NCBI GenBank assembly: GCA_014529385.2
Contig: CM043949.1
Span: 108,125,977 to 108,189,976, forward strand
Direction: 5' to 3'
Length of the DNA stretch: 64,000 nt
Source: Adiantum capillus-veneris
Taxonomy: Eukaryota; Streptophyta; Polypodiopsida; Polypodiales; Pteridaceae
Positions 36,364-46,023 of the stretch are shown here, one piece after another. The position numbers and the translations under genes were made by a program. Each line of letters begins with the position of its first letter. Within the stretch, counting starts at the first letter, position 1. The notes under the pieces were generated by a model. The model was not told where the DNA came from and did no database searches. It saw only the letters and a list, made by a program, of their open reading frames with translations.

Positions 36364-36954
36364 TGAGGACATCATGCCATCGACGATGAGGAGAAAAGGA
36401 AAATCTCCTTCGAGATTGTGAAAGCTTTCAAGAGCAGGATTGAAGATCTCAACAAAGAAGCAAAGTGTGAAATCTGGAATCTTGTTGCTCAACATCCACT
36501 TGTTCGGGCAATCCGTGATCAGTCTTTAGAGGAGGAGACTGCTTTGCAGAGTGCAATTGTCTTCAATGTCCGCAACACACTAGCTATCGTCAAGCAGCCA
36601 GCTTCTAACGAGGAGCTGTTTTTGAAGAATGCAGCATTGCAGATGATGATAAATTCAAAGGAAAACATGCCTATTGCCAAATTCTCCCGGGTCCTAAAAG
36701 TCGACCGTCGCAGCTTGTTCAAAGCAAAATCAAGGCAAGTGAAGTATGGTGTCAATGCTCGACTGTTTTCATTGGCTGGATGTCACAAGCAACACCGTCA
36801 TAGCCCTATCATAGATGAAATTAAGGAATTGGTCTACACATTTTGGACAGAGGAGACTCATACGGTTTCGCCCAACAAGAAGGATGTTTGTCGAAAGAGA
36901 GTGGGAAAGAAAAGCTACATCAAACACCCTGTGCACCTCCTGGATGAGTCTCAG
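36364..36954 (+). pseudogene. Transposase gene, N-terminal exon
   Basis: Open from the stop at 36361-36363 to the donor at 36954/36955. It reads DDEEKRKISFEIVKAFKSRI and then VAQHPLVRAIRD, VFNVRNTLAIVKQPA, and a helix-turn-helix-like stretch FSRVLKVDRRSLFKAKSRQV near 36680-36740 that could bind the transposon ends. It finishes HPVHLLDESQ. The donor is CAG|GTGATC, phase 0. The next exon starts at 38399 in phase 0 with VELFQRF, and the junction reads naturally as one domain. A start codon is not certain: an upstream exon with ATG at about 36201 (MENQQTTLLPLEMEAEG) is possible. The whole protein resembles the large proteins with a WSDG motif seen in TIR transposons; the superfamily name is not fixed. 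Confidence 0.7.
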
Positions 36955-38398
36955 GTGATCAATGACATACTTGAGCCATAGCTTATGCATTCTAGCATGC
37001 TAGTAATCTACCTAGTATACAGAGCATGCTAGTTATCACAATATGTTATGTTATGTATGCCACCTAGCATGTGTGCTAGTTAGCATAGTCTCACTCCTAG
37101 TATGCTGGGGATGTTGTTTAGCATGATAAGTATGTTGTCTAGCACAATATGTAAGCTACTAAAACACCCTTTATGCTAGCTACCTTTTGTAGTATGCTAA
37201 CTAGCATAATGGGTAAGCTGGTTTATGGTATATGCTAGTTAGCATTCCTTTATGGTGGGTATGGTGTTCAGCATAAATCTTCTGCTAGTTAGCATGCCTA
37301 GTGATCTTGAGGACTACGCTGGTTAGCACAATATGTATGCTACTTTAACACCTTTTATGCTACTGTGATGGCTATGCTATTCAACATAACAAGTGTGCTG
37401 GTTAACACAATATGTATGCTAGTTAGCATACCTTCTATTCTTCTTAGCACACTTTGTGTGGTTAACCATGACTCATATGTTAAACTACACATTGATTTTG
37501 CTTGTTAGCACAGCTAGTATGCTAGTTAGCATACTCAACTGTGCTAACTAGCAATATAGCATGTTAGTAAGCATACTCAGCTACCTAACTAGCATGCTGA
37601 GTATGCTAGTTAGCACAGCTAAGAATGCTAAGTAGCATAACGGGTAAGCTGTTTTATGCTAGTATGCTAACTAGCATGCTCATGAGTATGCTAGTTAGCA
37701 CAGCTGAGAATGCTAAGTAGCATAACGGGTAAGCTGATTTATGCTAGTTAGCATTCGTAGTGTACTGGCTATGTTGTTCAACATAATAAGTGTGCTGGTT
37801 AACACAATATGTATGCTAGTTAGCATACCTTCTATTCTTCTTAGAACACATTCATGTGGATTAACAATGACTCATATGCTAAATTACACACTGATTATGC
37901 TTGTTAGCACAACTAGTATGCTAGTTAGCATATTCAGTTATGCTAACTAGCATGCTGATGAGTATGCCTCGTATGCTAAACTACACACTAATTGTGCTTG
38001 TTAGCATAGCTAGTATGCTAACTAGCATGCTGAGTTAGCATACTAGCTGTGCTAACTAGCATACTCATCAGCATACTAGTTAGCATACTCATCAGCATGA
38101 TGAGTATGCTAACTAGTATGCTGATGAGTATGCTAGTTAGCACAGCTAGTTAGCATACTCAGCATGCTAGTTAGCATACTTAGCATGCTGATAAGCTATG
38201 CTAGTTAGCATACTTAGCATGCTAACTAGCATGCTTAGTATACAATGTTATACCCAGTTACATCCATGTTAGGACCATACAATGTGCTGTTTAACACACC
38301 AATTTGTTTCTATGGTGGATGTATTAAGTAGCAATGCGTATAGTCCTGTTTGGATTATTTCTCCTAGTAAACATACTGATCAAATATGGATATTGCAG
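36955..38398 (+). repeat. Intron filled with a palindromic TAGCATACTAGTTAGCATAC-type array
   Basis: A 1,444-bp intron bordered by CAG|GTGATC and GATATTGCAG|GTTGAG with matching phase 0 on both sides. Between about 36990 and 38250 nearly every 15-40 bp contains GCTAGTTAGCATA or its inverse TATGCTAACTAGC, arranged as palindromes and in direct copies. Spacing is irregular and linkers vary (ACTCA, CTGAT, ACTTA). The array is AT-rich with multiple potential foldbacks. The same core, in a more regular form, fills the large intron of the opposite-strand gene. Confidence 0.85.
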
Positions 38399-40287
38399 GT
38401 TGAGCTCTTTCAAAGATTCAAACAAAAACATCCAGATTGCAAGATTGGCATGAGGATGTTTGAGATGTTAAAGCCGTTCTTTTGCAGGAGGCTGAAGGAT
38501 AGGTACACATGCTGTTGCGAATACCATGTGCAGATGACCTTTTTGAAAGACGCACTAAACCACATGCACTCTCGTGCTTTTGGGCTGCATGATACATGTT
38601 GCAGCTGTGTATGAAATATCTGTGCTACAGGTAAGAACATTAGCAACGGCTACCTGGCTCCACATCACACGTTCAAAGGTGTCACATAGATGTGGGATTC
38701 CGTTCTCTGTCCAAAGCCAGCAGATGCAGTTTTCCATAGAAGGGAATGCCTGATGGGAGACTGTAAGATATGTGGAGTAAAGAAGTTAGAATTATGTTGC
38801 TTAGAAACAACAAAGCCACGTAAGAGTATTAATGTAAAAGTATCTACGTATGTAGAAGCAAAAGACAGGCATGGAAACAATAAGAAAACAAAAGATCTTT
38901 TGCATAAAGAAATGCAATGCTGGGAGTTTCTTCGAATGTTGCTGCAGACCAAGTTGAAGCTCTTCATCACTCATAACTATGTGGCACGATGGCAAGGACA
39001 ACAATTTAAGGATTGTATACTTTGCTTTCGGATGATGTCATTGTCTCAGTTGTTGACTTTGCTGAAAATTATGCCTTCAAGGACCAAAATGAGATTCCGT
39101 CAATGCATTGGCACTCTAGTCAAGTAACTATTTTTGTACACATAACGTACTATCGCAAGGCAGGGGAGGTACTACCTCAAGGCAGGGGAGGTAGTCAAAA
39201 CAATCCACTTCTTCATATCAAATGATAGGGTGCATGACACACTGTTTGTGCAACATTGCTTCATGCTACACCATGACTGGTTACAACAAGAGGGTGTCAC
39301 TTGTAAACAACATTGGGTGTGGTCAGATGGTGCGGCCTCGCAATTCAAGGGAGCCAGGCCTTTCTATTTTGTTGCAAGATATGGTGGACTCACAGCGATT
39401 GGGATGAGCTGGTTCTTCTTTGGATTAGGGCATGGCAAGGGCGAGCATGATGGTGCAGGAGCAGTTGTGAAAAGAACCTTGACCCATGAACAACTAAAAC
39501 CTAATGGAGCTATATTGCAGAGTGCAACAGATGTGGTTGCTTATTTCCAGGCCAACCTATCGCAGGGAGCACCTGCATCATATCCTTCAAAAGAAAGGGA
39601 ATGTGCTCGTGTGTTCTGGGAGGTTAAAGAGGGAGATGTTAACAGGGAAGTTAAGTGGAATTTTGCCACTGTGGCAAAAACTCGCTCTTTGCATGCTATT
39701 CGTGGTCACAACCCGCAGGATCCAACTGCCCTTGCAACAGAAAGTTGGCATGCTTTTGTGATGCATGCATGAACGGAAGGTGGAATCTCTGCATCAATAA
39801 AGCTCACGTGGAGGCTTGGGATTATCAAATTCTGCAGCCATTACTTGAGCAAACAGATGAAGTTTCGACAGAGGAAGTCTTTGGCTATGATGACTTCACA
39901 TACGAAGGTCATCATGATGTGTTGAGTAGCGCTCTATATTCTGAAGACACATTTGTTGTAAATCCAGATGCTTTAACCAACACCGAAGATGTGGATTTCT
40001 ATTTGGTCAAGTGTGTTGCAAAAAAGGAGAAGGTGGAGAAGGGGTACATTGATGAATGGAGCAATATAATTGATAGAGGCTCATATGTTGTGCAAGGACT
40101 GTATTACAAGCAATTGGATGCATACACCTTCAAGCTAGACCACAAGCAGCCTATCATCCACCTACTTTCACATCTGGTGAGATGTATCAAAATACCCATG
40201 GAGCACGTCCCAAGGAGAAGGCAGGTGTACGCAATCACTCCAGAAAGCTATGAAGCAATCTGTAATAGCATGCCCTTCAGCTTTTAA
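38399..40287 (+). pseudogene. Transposase gene, main exon with catalytic motifs, several breaks
   Basis: Starts VELFQRFKQKHPDCKIGMRMFEMLKPFF, then a Cys/His-rich region (DRYTCCCEYHVQM, CCSCV, NICATG, SVLCPKPADAVFHRRECLMGDCKICG) that could bind zinc. Catalytic-like acids follow: SVVDFAENY (Asp at 39055), HWVWSDGAASQFK (Asp at 39326) and FFGLGHGKGEHDGAGAVVKR (acid at 39443). Then come a Cys-rich LACFCDACMNGRWNLC and a C-terminal segment ending at TAA 40285-40287. Breaks are TGA 38612-38614, TAG 38687-38689, a frameshift near 39015, a 22-bp tandem duplication at 39156-39199 that shifts the frame, and a frameshift near 39740. I infer a DDE/D-type transposase; the family is not certain. Confidence 0.7.
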
Positions 40288-40459
40288 GTTGTATCCACTG
40301 GATTTTCTGTATACCACTTTGCTGTAAGGGTATGCAGTTTTATTATAAAGTTGGTTTTGTGTCAGCATGCTAAGTATCAAACTGTTTACATTAATTTCCA
40401 GCATTAAATTATTTACATAGGGTTCAATTTTACAATGACAGTCACTGCCCCCAAAACCC

Positions 40460-41589
40460 TTAAGGCCTCCTCGGAGGGTGCTTGTAGTGACTAGGCTGTC
40501 CTTCTCGCTGTTTGTCTTCTTCCTGCTTTCTCTTTGCTTCCTCCTTTCTCTCTGCTTCCCCCTCTGCTTCTAGGTTGGCACTATGCTGCTCACTTTCTCT
40601 TCTTTCCCTCTCCAACTTTTCTTTCTCTCTTTTTGCTTCTAGGTCAGCTTCCCGCTGTTTGAGATGAATTTCTTCCAGTCTTTTAGCCTCTATATCCATC
40701 TTTTGAATTTCAAGCAAACGTTTGACAACTGCATCAGAAAACTCATATGAGCCTGTCTCAAACACATTATCAGCAACATATGCTTTCCGATAATCCATTT
40801 GCATCCAAAGAAAAAGCCAGGACTTCAAAGTTTCTATAAGGAACTTTTCCCTCTGCTCAACACTCTGGTGCTCTAGATTGGGAGTAACAAGCCAAGTTTG
40901 TGGTGGGTTCTTAAACACTTTGTAGAAGCTATTATCGATTATAAGTGTGTTTTGGGCGTTGTACCCCAGACTGTGTTTCCAGAACAAGGATAAGTCTTTC
41001 ATAAACACAGGTTTTCTCTGGATCTGCCAGGATTGCTTTGTACAGTGCGCTTGAGCAAAAAATCCAGTAATCTTTGGCACCTGCTCTTTAAAAATAGTAC
41101 GGAAAATACTCATGACTTTACTATGCAGGCTTGTGCTCCATATAAAAACATTAAAGAACTGCAGGCACCAGTCCAAAAAGAAATGGTTGTCCTTGCGACA
41201 GAACACCTGCTTATCAAGTACATTGTATTTCAGCATTTCATCTGCATATGGCGGGGGCATTTCACCAAAGCGAGGCTCTACCACTGCCACCAAAAGACCG
41301 TTCACGTCCAACACCAAAGCCCTTTTTTCATCACATAAACGCTTATGCATCCATATTAGGTCTGGTAGAGGATACCATTCAACAAAAATAACCGGCCCAC
41401 TTGGGTGCACATAATTTAGGCGCTCAATAATACTATGGGCAAGCTGTGAATATCGTTGAAGGCGTTTTTCAATCTCCATTTTCTATCTCCTTAACTGCCT
41501 GGCTTTGTGGACTCGCCATCTCCGTAATTTCTGCCATTGCATGGCCGCAGTTGCATCAGGCATGACGATTAATGCCTGTTTCTCTTCCT
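40460..41589 (-). pseudogene. NIF/FCP1-like phosphatase domain exon with C-terminal coiled coil
   Basis: The minus-strand exon begins at acceptor CCCTGCAG|AGGAAG (41589). The frame runs through IVMPDATAAMQWQKLRRWR, meets TAG at about 41483-41485, and continues from ATG 41479 for 339 codons. Numbered from that ATG, residues 50-200 match a HAD-fold NIF/FCP1-type phosphatase: motif I ALVLDVNGLLVAV, motif II FIWSTS (112-117), KPVFMKDLSLFWK (the motif III Lys near 161) and motif IV NTLIIDNSFYKV (176-187). The second catalytic Asp of D-x-D is Asn-60, and the D-D of motif IV is D-N, so phosphatase activity is doubtful. Residues 250-325 are a highly charged coiled coil (EAKREKEKLERERRESEQ). It ends PRRP 170 bp from the transposase gene's end. 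Confidence 0.7.
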
Positions 41590-41760
41590 CTGCAGGGAAA
41601 CCACGATACGAAATGAACAAGTTAAAAAAAAAACCCACAAAAATTATAATGAACTATTACAATGAATTGCCGCTCAGATTTATATTGCACAAAAATACAT
41701 TTTCATTGGAAAACAAAATGCATGTCAGTTACAATACGCATTTGGGTTTCAAAATGGTCT

Positions 41761-42376
41761 AGCATATACAGTGAAGGGCACAACCGGGTAGGGAGCAATA
41801 AGTCTTAACACAATTTTTTGCAAGCTCTTGAGCAGCGGCCCTGGCTTTCTTTTCACCTTTGGAGCTTTCAGCCTTGTCCGAACCACAGGCTGTGCTTGCA
41901 ATGTCTTCAGGTACCTCTTCAAGGCCAACTTTTCTTTTCAGCTGAGCTTTACGCAAAAAACCCTCGAGAGGGCTGTTGTCACCAACTTCTTGCTCATCTT
42001 CTATGTTGTCATTCTTCGAAGTTTCCCCTGAGCCACTAGCCATTGTCTGCTGAGAAGCTTCTGCTTTGTCAGCTGTTGCAGCAGGCATCGCTGGCACACG
42101 AGGAGCCATGACAAAAAAATCATCTTCTTTTTCATCTTCTGAGTTCCTGCTCACATCACCACCTTCCTCCGTTGTTTTCATGCTTTCATTTGGCATCTGC
42201 TAGGAGCCCTCATCCACCCCTTCAGTCCTTGCATCCAACTCAACACCCTTCTCTGTCGAAGGGTTCTCACCTATATCCAGCTCATCACTCTTGTCGATCG
42301 AAAGGTCCTCCATTATAGGCTTTCCCTTACCCTTCGTGTCATGCACACTGCCCACATCACGGAGGGATTGCCAGGC
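41761..42376 (-). pseudogene. Acidic low-complexity exon of the minus-strand gene
   Basis: Begins at acceptor TTTTTTGTTGCAG|GCCTGG (42376). It encodes AWQSLRDVGSVHDTKGKGKP, then an Asp/Glu/Ser-rich region with SIDKSDELDIGENPS and NSEDEKEDDFFVMAPR, then GFLRKAQLKRKVGLEEVPED and a Lys-rich end. A TAG at 42200-42202 separates two otherwise continuous in-frame halves; CAG (Gln) one transition earlier would restore it. The downstream link to the phosphatase exon at 41589 passes over a pyrimidine-rich, intron-like 170 bp whose donor I could not place. It could therefore be one gene or two adjoining genes. Confidence 0.55.
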
Positions 42377-43435
42377 CTGCAACAAAAAACGTGGATTAAG
42401 ACTCATATAGGCATGTCATGTATGCTAGAAAATGTTTGATATGCTGTGACTATGTGTGCGGCCTCGCATACATTGGAATCCATTATACTAACAAGCCCAG
42501 TATGCTAGTTCGAATTGCTGAGTATGCTAACTAGCATATCCAATATGCTAGTTTGCATCTGGAGATGGTAGCTTACTTACTAGATTTGCCATTATGACAA
42601 ACTTACTCTAGTATGTACACTGAGCACAAGTATGCTAACTAGCATACAAGATATGGTAATTAGCATATCCAGTCAACACACTCAGTATTCTAATTAACAT
42701 TGTGGGTATGCTAATAAGCACACCCTGTACGCTAAAAGACAGTCCTTGTATGCTAGCCACTAGCAGTCCCAGTATGCTAATTAACATATCCAGTATGCTA
42801 ATTAGCATACCCAGTATGCTCATTAGCATACCCAATATGCTATTTAGTATTCCCAGTATGCTAATTAGCATACCCAGTATGCTATTTAGCATATCTAGTA
42901 TGCTAATTAGCATATCCAATATGCTAATAAGCATATCCAGTATGCTAATCAGCATACTCAGTACGTGAATCAGCATACCCAGTATCTTAATTAGCATATC
43001 CAGTATGCTAATTAACATATCCAATATGCTAATAAGCATATCCAGTATGCTAATCATCATACCCAGTACGCTAATCAGCATATACAGTTTGCTAGTTAGC
43101 ATTTGGATATGGTAGTTAACTTACTAGATATGCTAATATGCCAAACTTACTCTAATCTGTACACTGAGCACATGGTATGCTAATTAGCATATCCAATTAA
43201 CACACTCAATATTCTCATTAGGTATGCTAATTAGCATATCCAGTATGCTAATTAGCCTACCTAGTATGCTAATTAGCATATCTTGTATGCTAATTAGCAT
43301 ATCAAGTATGCTAATCAGCATACCCAGTATGCTAATCAACATACAAGATATGCTAATTAGCATATCCAGTTAACACACTCAATATTCTAATTAACACACT
43401 GGGTATGCTAATTAGCACACCATGTACAATCTTAC
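42377..43435 (-). repeat. Intron filled with a 21-bp palindromic tandem array (TATGCTAATTAGCATA core)
   Basis: Bounded on the minus strand by CATCTG|GTAAGATTG (43436/43435) and TTTTTTGTTGCAG|GCCTGG (42377/42376), both strong splice signals. The interior repeats AGTATGCTAATTAGCATAYCC with a mainly 21-bp period at about 42640-43080 and 43170-43410, and more scattered copies from 42420. The core is a perfect palindrome. Because 21 is a multiple of three, several frames stay open and give repetitive Leu-Ile-Ser products, which are artefacts. The exon phases on the two sides differ (1 and 0), so an indel or a missing mini-exon is likely. The core equals that of the array in the plus-strand gene's intron with AAYT in the centre. 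Confidence 0.8.
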
Positions 43436-43817
43436 CAGATGTTGGTGTGATTGGATGTCTTTGCCTTGTGGGTTTCCAACACCATTCTTGTGGTATCCTT
43501 TGTTGGCAGGTCACAGCTCTACATTTTGTCGACAAGGAGCATGCAGTTGCAAAGCAGAGAAAGTGGTAGCTATGCCCGCAGGGCATCTTGACCATGGCAT
43601 TGGTTCCCTTTACTTCAAGTGGAAAACTGTAGCCACTGCACGGGTTGATCATCGTCCCATCGCATACCCCTTCTATACTTTCTGTAAAAGTGCCCATAGC
43701 CATATTACACAGGGCAGTGGGAATGGAGGAGCCTTGTAGCATCTTGCTCATGTGCATTAGGAGCTGCAGTTGACCTTCACATGCATTCACTTTTGCTTCC
43801 ATAACCTCCACATTAAT
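43436..43817 (-). pseudogene. RING-like zinc-finger exon of the minus-strand gene
   Basis: The exon begins at acceptor TTGGTGTGCAG|ATTAATG (43817) and ends at donor 43436/43435. It starts INVEVMEAKVNACEGQLQLL, a short coiled coil. Then come DGTMINPCSGYSFPLEV and a zinc-ligand-like series PCGHSYHFLCFATACSLST, KCRAVTCQQRIPQEWCW. The C-G-H-x-Y-H-x-x-C core matches the centre of RING/U-box-like fingers, but the first C-x2-C pair is not obvious, so RING-type binding is only probable. The preceding 95-bp intron (43818-43912) has GTAAGT and GTGTGCAG ends and matching phase 0, which supports this exon strongly. Confidence 0.65.
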
Positions 43818-43912
43818 CTGCACACCAAAAAAGAGAGGAGCATGGTAAGTACATAGGTTTGTTGTGCACATATTCCAATCATACAGTGGAAGCATAAAAG
43901 TCACACACTTAC

Positions 43913-44460
43913 ACGCTGACAAGTTGAGTCAGTAGCAAGAGTGTCGTCACCACTATCAGGAAATGCCAAACCTTCCAATGTCTCTTTAAATGTCTCTATT
44001 TTTACTTTACACTCTATTTCCCTCTTTGCATCCACATTGTCGCTCTGTAGTAACCTCTGTAATTTGTTTTCAGCGTCGTGAAGCTTTTGTCTCATAGCAA
44101 GCACATTGGGGTGACCTACCTATCATTGCTTGCTTGGAAAACCCTCACAGCTTCAAACTCTAATTTTGCAGTTAGAAGATGTTCTTTAGCATCTTGGAGT
44201 TGTTTGCTGAGAATTTCAAAGGCAGCCTTTATGTGCTGCAAATTCTCAACGCCAAAAAATGACAGGCTTTCAGCCTGTTGGTGAGTGCTGTGGCGAGAGA
44301 TGGGTGTCTCCTTGGTATCCTCCTTCATTTCAGCTTGTGCCTCCTTGATGTTTTGACATACATTGCGCATCCTCCACTTTTCGACATGGGCCTCGGAGTA
44401 CCCTTTCTCTCGGAGGTCCTGCAAATGCTGGACAGTGAATTCAGCCCAATTGAATTGCAT
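43913..44460 (-). pseudogene. Coiled-coil exon of the minus-strand gene, frameshifted
   Basis: From ATG 44460 the product MQFNWAEFTVQHLQDLREKG leads into EKWRMRNVCQNIKEAQAEMKED and a long amphipathic helix (HIKAAFEILSKQLQDAKEHL). The frame is lost near 44110 and continues in another frame as AMRQKLHDAENKLQRLLQ to the donor CAGCGT|GTAAGT at 43913. This is probably one dimerising coiled coil with a 1-2 bp indel. It reads upstream in the same frame across a TAA (44493 region) and a TAG (44582 region) into the block described at 44461-44990. Confidence 0.55.
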
Positions 44461-44990
44461 GGCTGAGCTACTTGCAATTGCCGCCGGGCTGAATTATTTT
44501 ACAAACCCCTTGGCGAATGCAGAGTTGATCTCCATGTTTGTTGGGGGATTTTGGTACACCTTGGAATGCGGCTGCATCACCTAGTCGAACATATCAGTAC
44601 GCAAAGAACTGCATTTAATGCGATAGTGACTACGATTCTTTGACTCTTTGAAAACACTGAACCACTCCACATCACTGATGTGATCCCACCTCACTAGTTT
44701 GGGGTTCGCACCAGCAAAGGAGAGGCCATGAACATCATTGAACTCTTTAGCTGTAATACAGAACTTTCTCTGTACTGGGACTGTAAACTTTGGAGCTTTC
44801 CATCGGCCTGCACACCCCCAATGTCACAAGATTAGCAGATTTTTCTATTTGTTGGTAGGTAAAAAATAATGTAGCCAGGAGTGTGTTAACAGTAGGAAAG
44901 TGCAGTATTGAGGACTTCCTTCCAATTTCAAGGTTCAAATCAAACACTGGTTTGTGCTTCTTGAGCCAGACTTCGACTTGAGCGATTGTA
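44461..44990 (-). pseudogene. Upstream exons of the minus-strand gene, conserved unrecognised domain
   Basis: Following the acceptor-like GTGTGCAG at about 44814, the frame reads WKAPKFTVPVQRKFCITAKE, DVHGLSFAGANPKLVRWDHI, DVEWFSVFKESKNRSHYRIK and NPPTNMEINSAFAKGFVK, with a TAG near 44582 and a TAA near 44493. A separate block at 44990-44800 reads VWLKKHKPVFDLNLEIGRKS and FPTVNTLLATLFFTYQQIEK. I do not recognise either as a named domain. The regular amino-acid pattern, with stops only at single-transition positions, suggests genuine former coding sequence. Confidence 0.5.
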
Positions 44991-45094
44991 TTTCAAGTGA
45001 CTATTCACAAGATGTCCTATTGCTAAAGCCGACATCAAGGGACAACTCTCCATCCAAGACAGCACCAGCAACTATCCTCGCAAATCATAATGAG

Positions 45095-45161
<67 letters not shown>
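44991..45161 (-). repeat. Intron segment with (GA)n tract (45097-45159)
   Basis: On the minus strand the first exon ends GATGACTCAG|GTACTCTCTCTC, so the CT repeat begins at the donor itself. The mirror arrangement at the left end of the transposon (CT tracts before the transposase coding region) is notable: both convergent genes have a dinucleotide tract in a 5' intron-like position. Confidence 0.7.
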
Positions 45162-45390
45162 CTGAGTCATCCTTCCCCTTTGTATGCAAGGTCTTTGCCA
45201 TTGGGGATGCTGGGGAATCAGAGAGCTTCACCCTTTTTCGGGGCAGAGAAGAAGCAGCAAAAAGTTCAGCCCTCGACTTTGTTTTTGGTTCTTTCTTAAC
45301 TCTGGCCCTTGCGCCCCTCTTACCTCTGGCCTCTGCGCCCCGCTTCTCTCCATGCATGTTGACTACCCCACTCCGCTTCTCTCCATGCAT
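45162..45390 (-). CDS. First coding exon of the minus-strand gene: basic, nuclear-localisation-like
   Basis: ATG at 45390. MHGEKRSGVVNMHGEKRGAE shows a 33-bp repeat, with a further copy upstream (to about 45423) without ATG in better context. It is very basic: RGKRGARARVKKEPKTKS and LPRKRVKLSDS. The last is close to a classical monopartite nuclear localisation signal (P-R-K-R-V-K-L). The exon ends at CAG|GTACTC. It lies 165 bp inside the right TIR, a suitable place for the 5' end of a transposon gene reading inwards. Confidence 0.55.
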
Positions 45391-45554
45391 TTTGACTGCC
45401 CCACTCCCCTCAGAGTAACACTGCGTAAATGGTTAGGAAAGTGGATTCAGGGTGGTCTCCCTATTTTGAAATATTTGATGGATTCCCACACGTTTGAAAA
45501 GTTACACTCTCATTATGCTTACAAGATATGCTTGTTGCCACATGATAACTAGCA

Positions 45555-45587
45555 CAAAAAGCATGACAAGTTAACATGCTTACACCC
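45555..45587 (-). repeat. Right terminal inverted repeat
   Basis: Inverted copy of 35611-35643 with one mismatch, ending GCTTACACCC directly before the TACA duplication at 45588-45591. Confidence 0.95.
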
Positions 45588-45591
45588 TACA

Positions 45592-46023
45592 AACGTGGAA
45601 AAGGTGGCAGTGATTGCGGAGATGGCTAGGCCAACAACAGTTAAAGAAATGCAGGTATTTATGGGACATTGCAATTACTATCGTAGATTTATCTACATGT
45701 ATGTAGTTATTGCTCGGCCCATATATAGGCTTATCACTCACTTTGAATGGACTAATGAATGTCAGGAATCCTTCCAAAAGCTTAAGCAATCCTTGAGCTC
45801 AACACCAATATTGAAAGCTTCAGACTGGAACAAAGTGTTCCATGTACATGTTGATGCTTCAAGCTATAACATTGGTTGCATCTTAGCCCATCCAAGAGAA
45901 GGAACAATGGATTTTCATATCTCCTGTGCTAGTAGACGATTGAAATTGGCAAAAAATAACTATACAACCACTACTTGGTATGGTGTATTTAGTCAAGAAA
46001 TTTTGACACTACTAACTTGCTAG
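45592..46023 (+). pseudogene. End of reverse transcriptase and RNase H of the giant element
   Basis: Continues in phase the RT interrupted at 35610. MQVFMGHCNYYRRFIYMY is the RT connection block of Ty3 elements, followed by FEWTNECQESFQKLKQSLSS and the RNase H opening KVFHVHVDASSYNIGCILAH. The frame closes at a TAG at 46021-46023 within RNase H. The usual second half (E and D catalytic residues) is missing or shifted, and the next frame begins within the RNase H-integrase linker. Confidence 0.75.

Noticed and set aside
38612..42202. Stops as sites of RNA editing (U-to-C), known in fern and hornwort organelles
   Set aside because: The sequence is nuclear, and the stops sit with frameshifts and duplications, so ordinary decay explains them.
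42635..43102. Long ORFs on both strands with heptad Leu-Ile-Ser repeats
   Set aside because: They are produced by the 21-bp palindromic array, which is a multiple of three, inside an intron with good splice borders. No protein is implied.
36990..43410. Repeat arrays as a CRISPR-like structure
   Set aside because: Units are contiguous palindromes without unique, equal-length spacers, and this is plant nuclear DNA.
41818..43739. Plus-strand ORFs opposite the minus-strand transposon gene
   Set aside because: Shadows of exons whose minus-strand reading has domains and splice borders.
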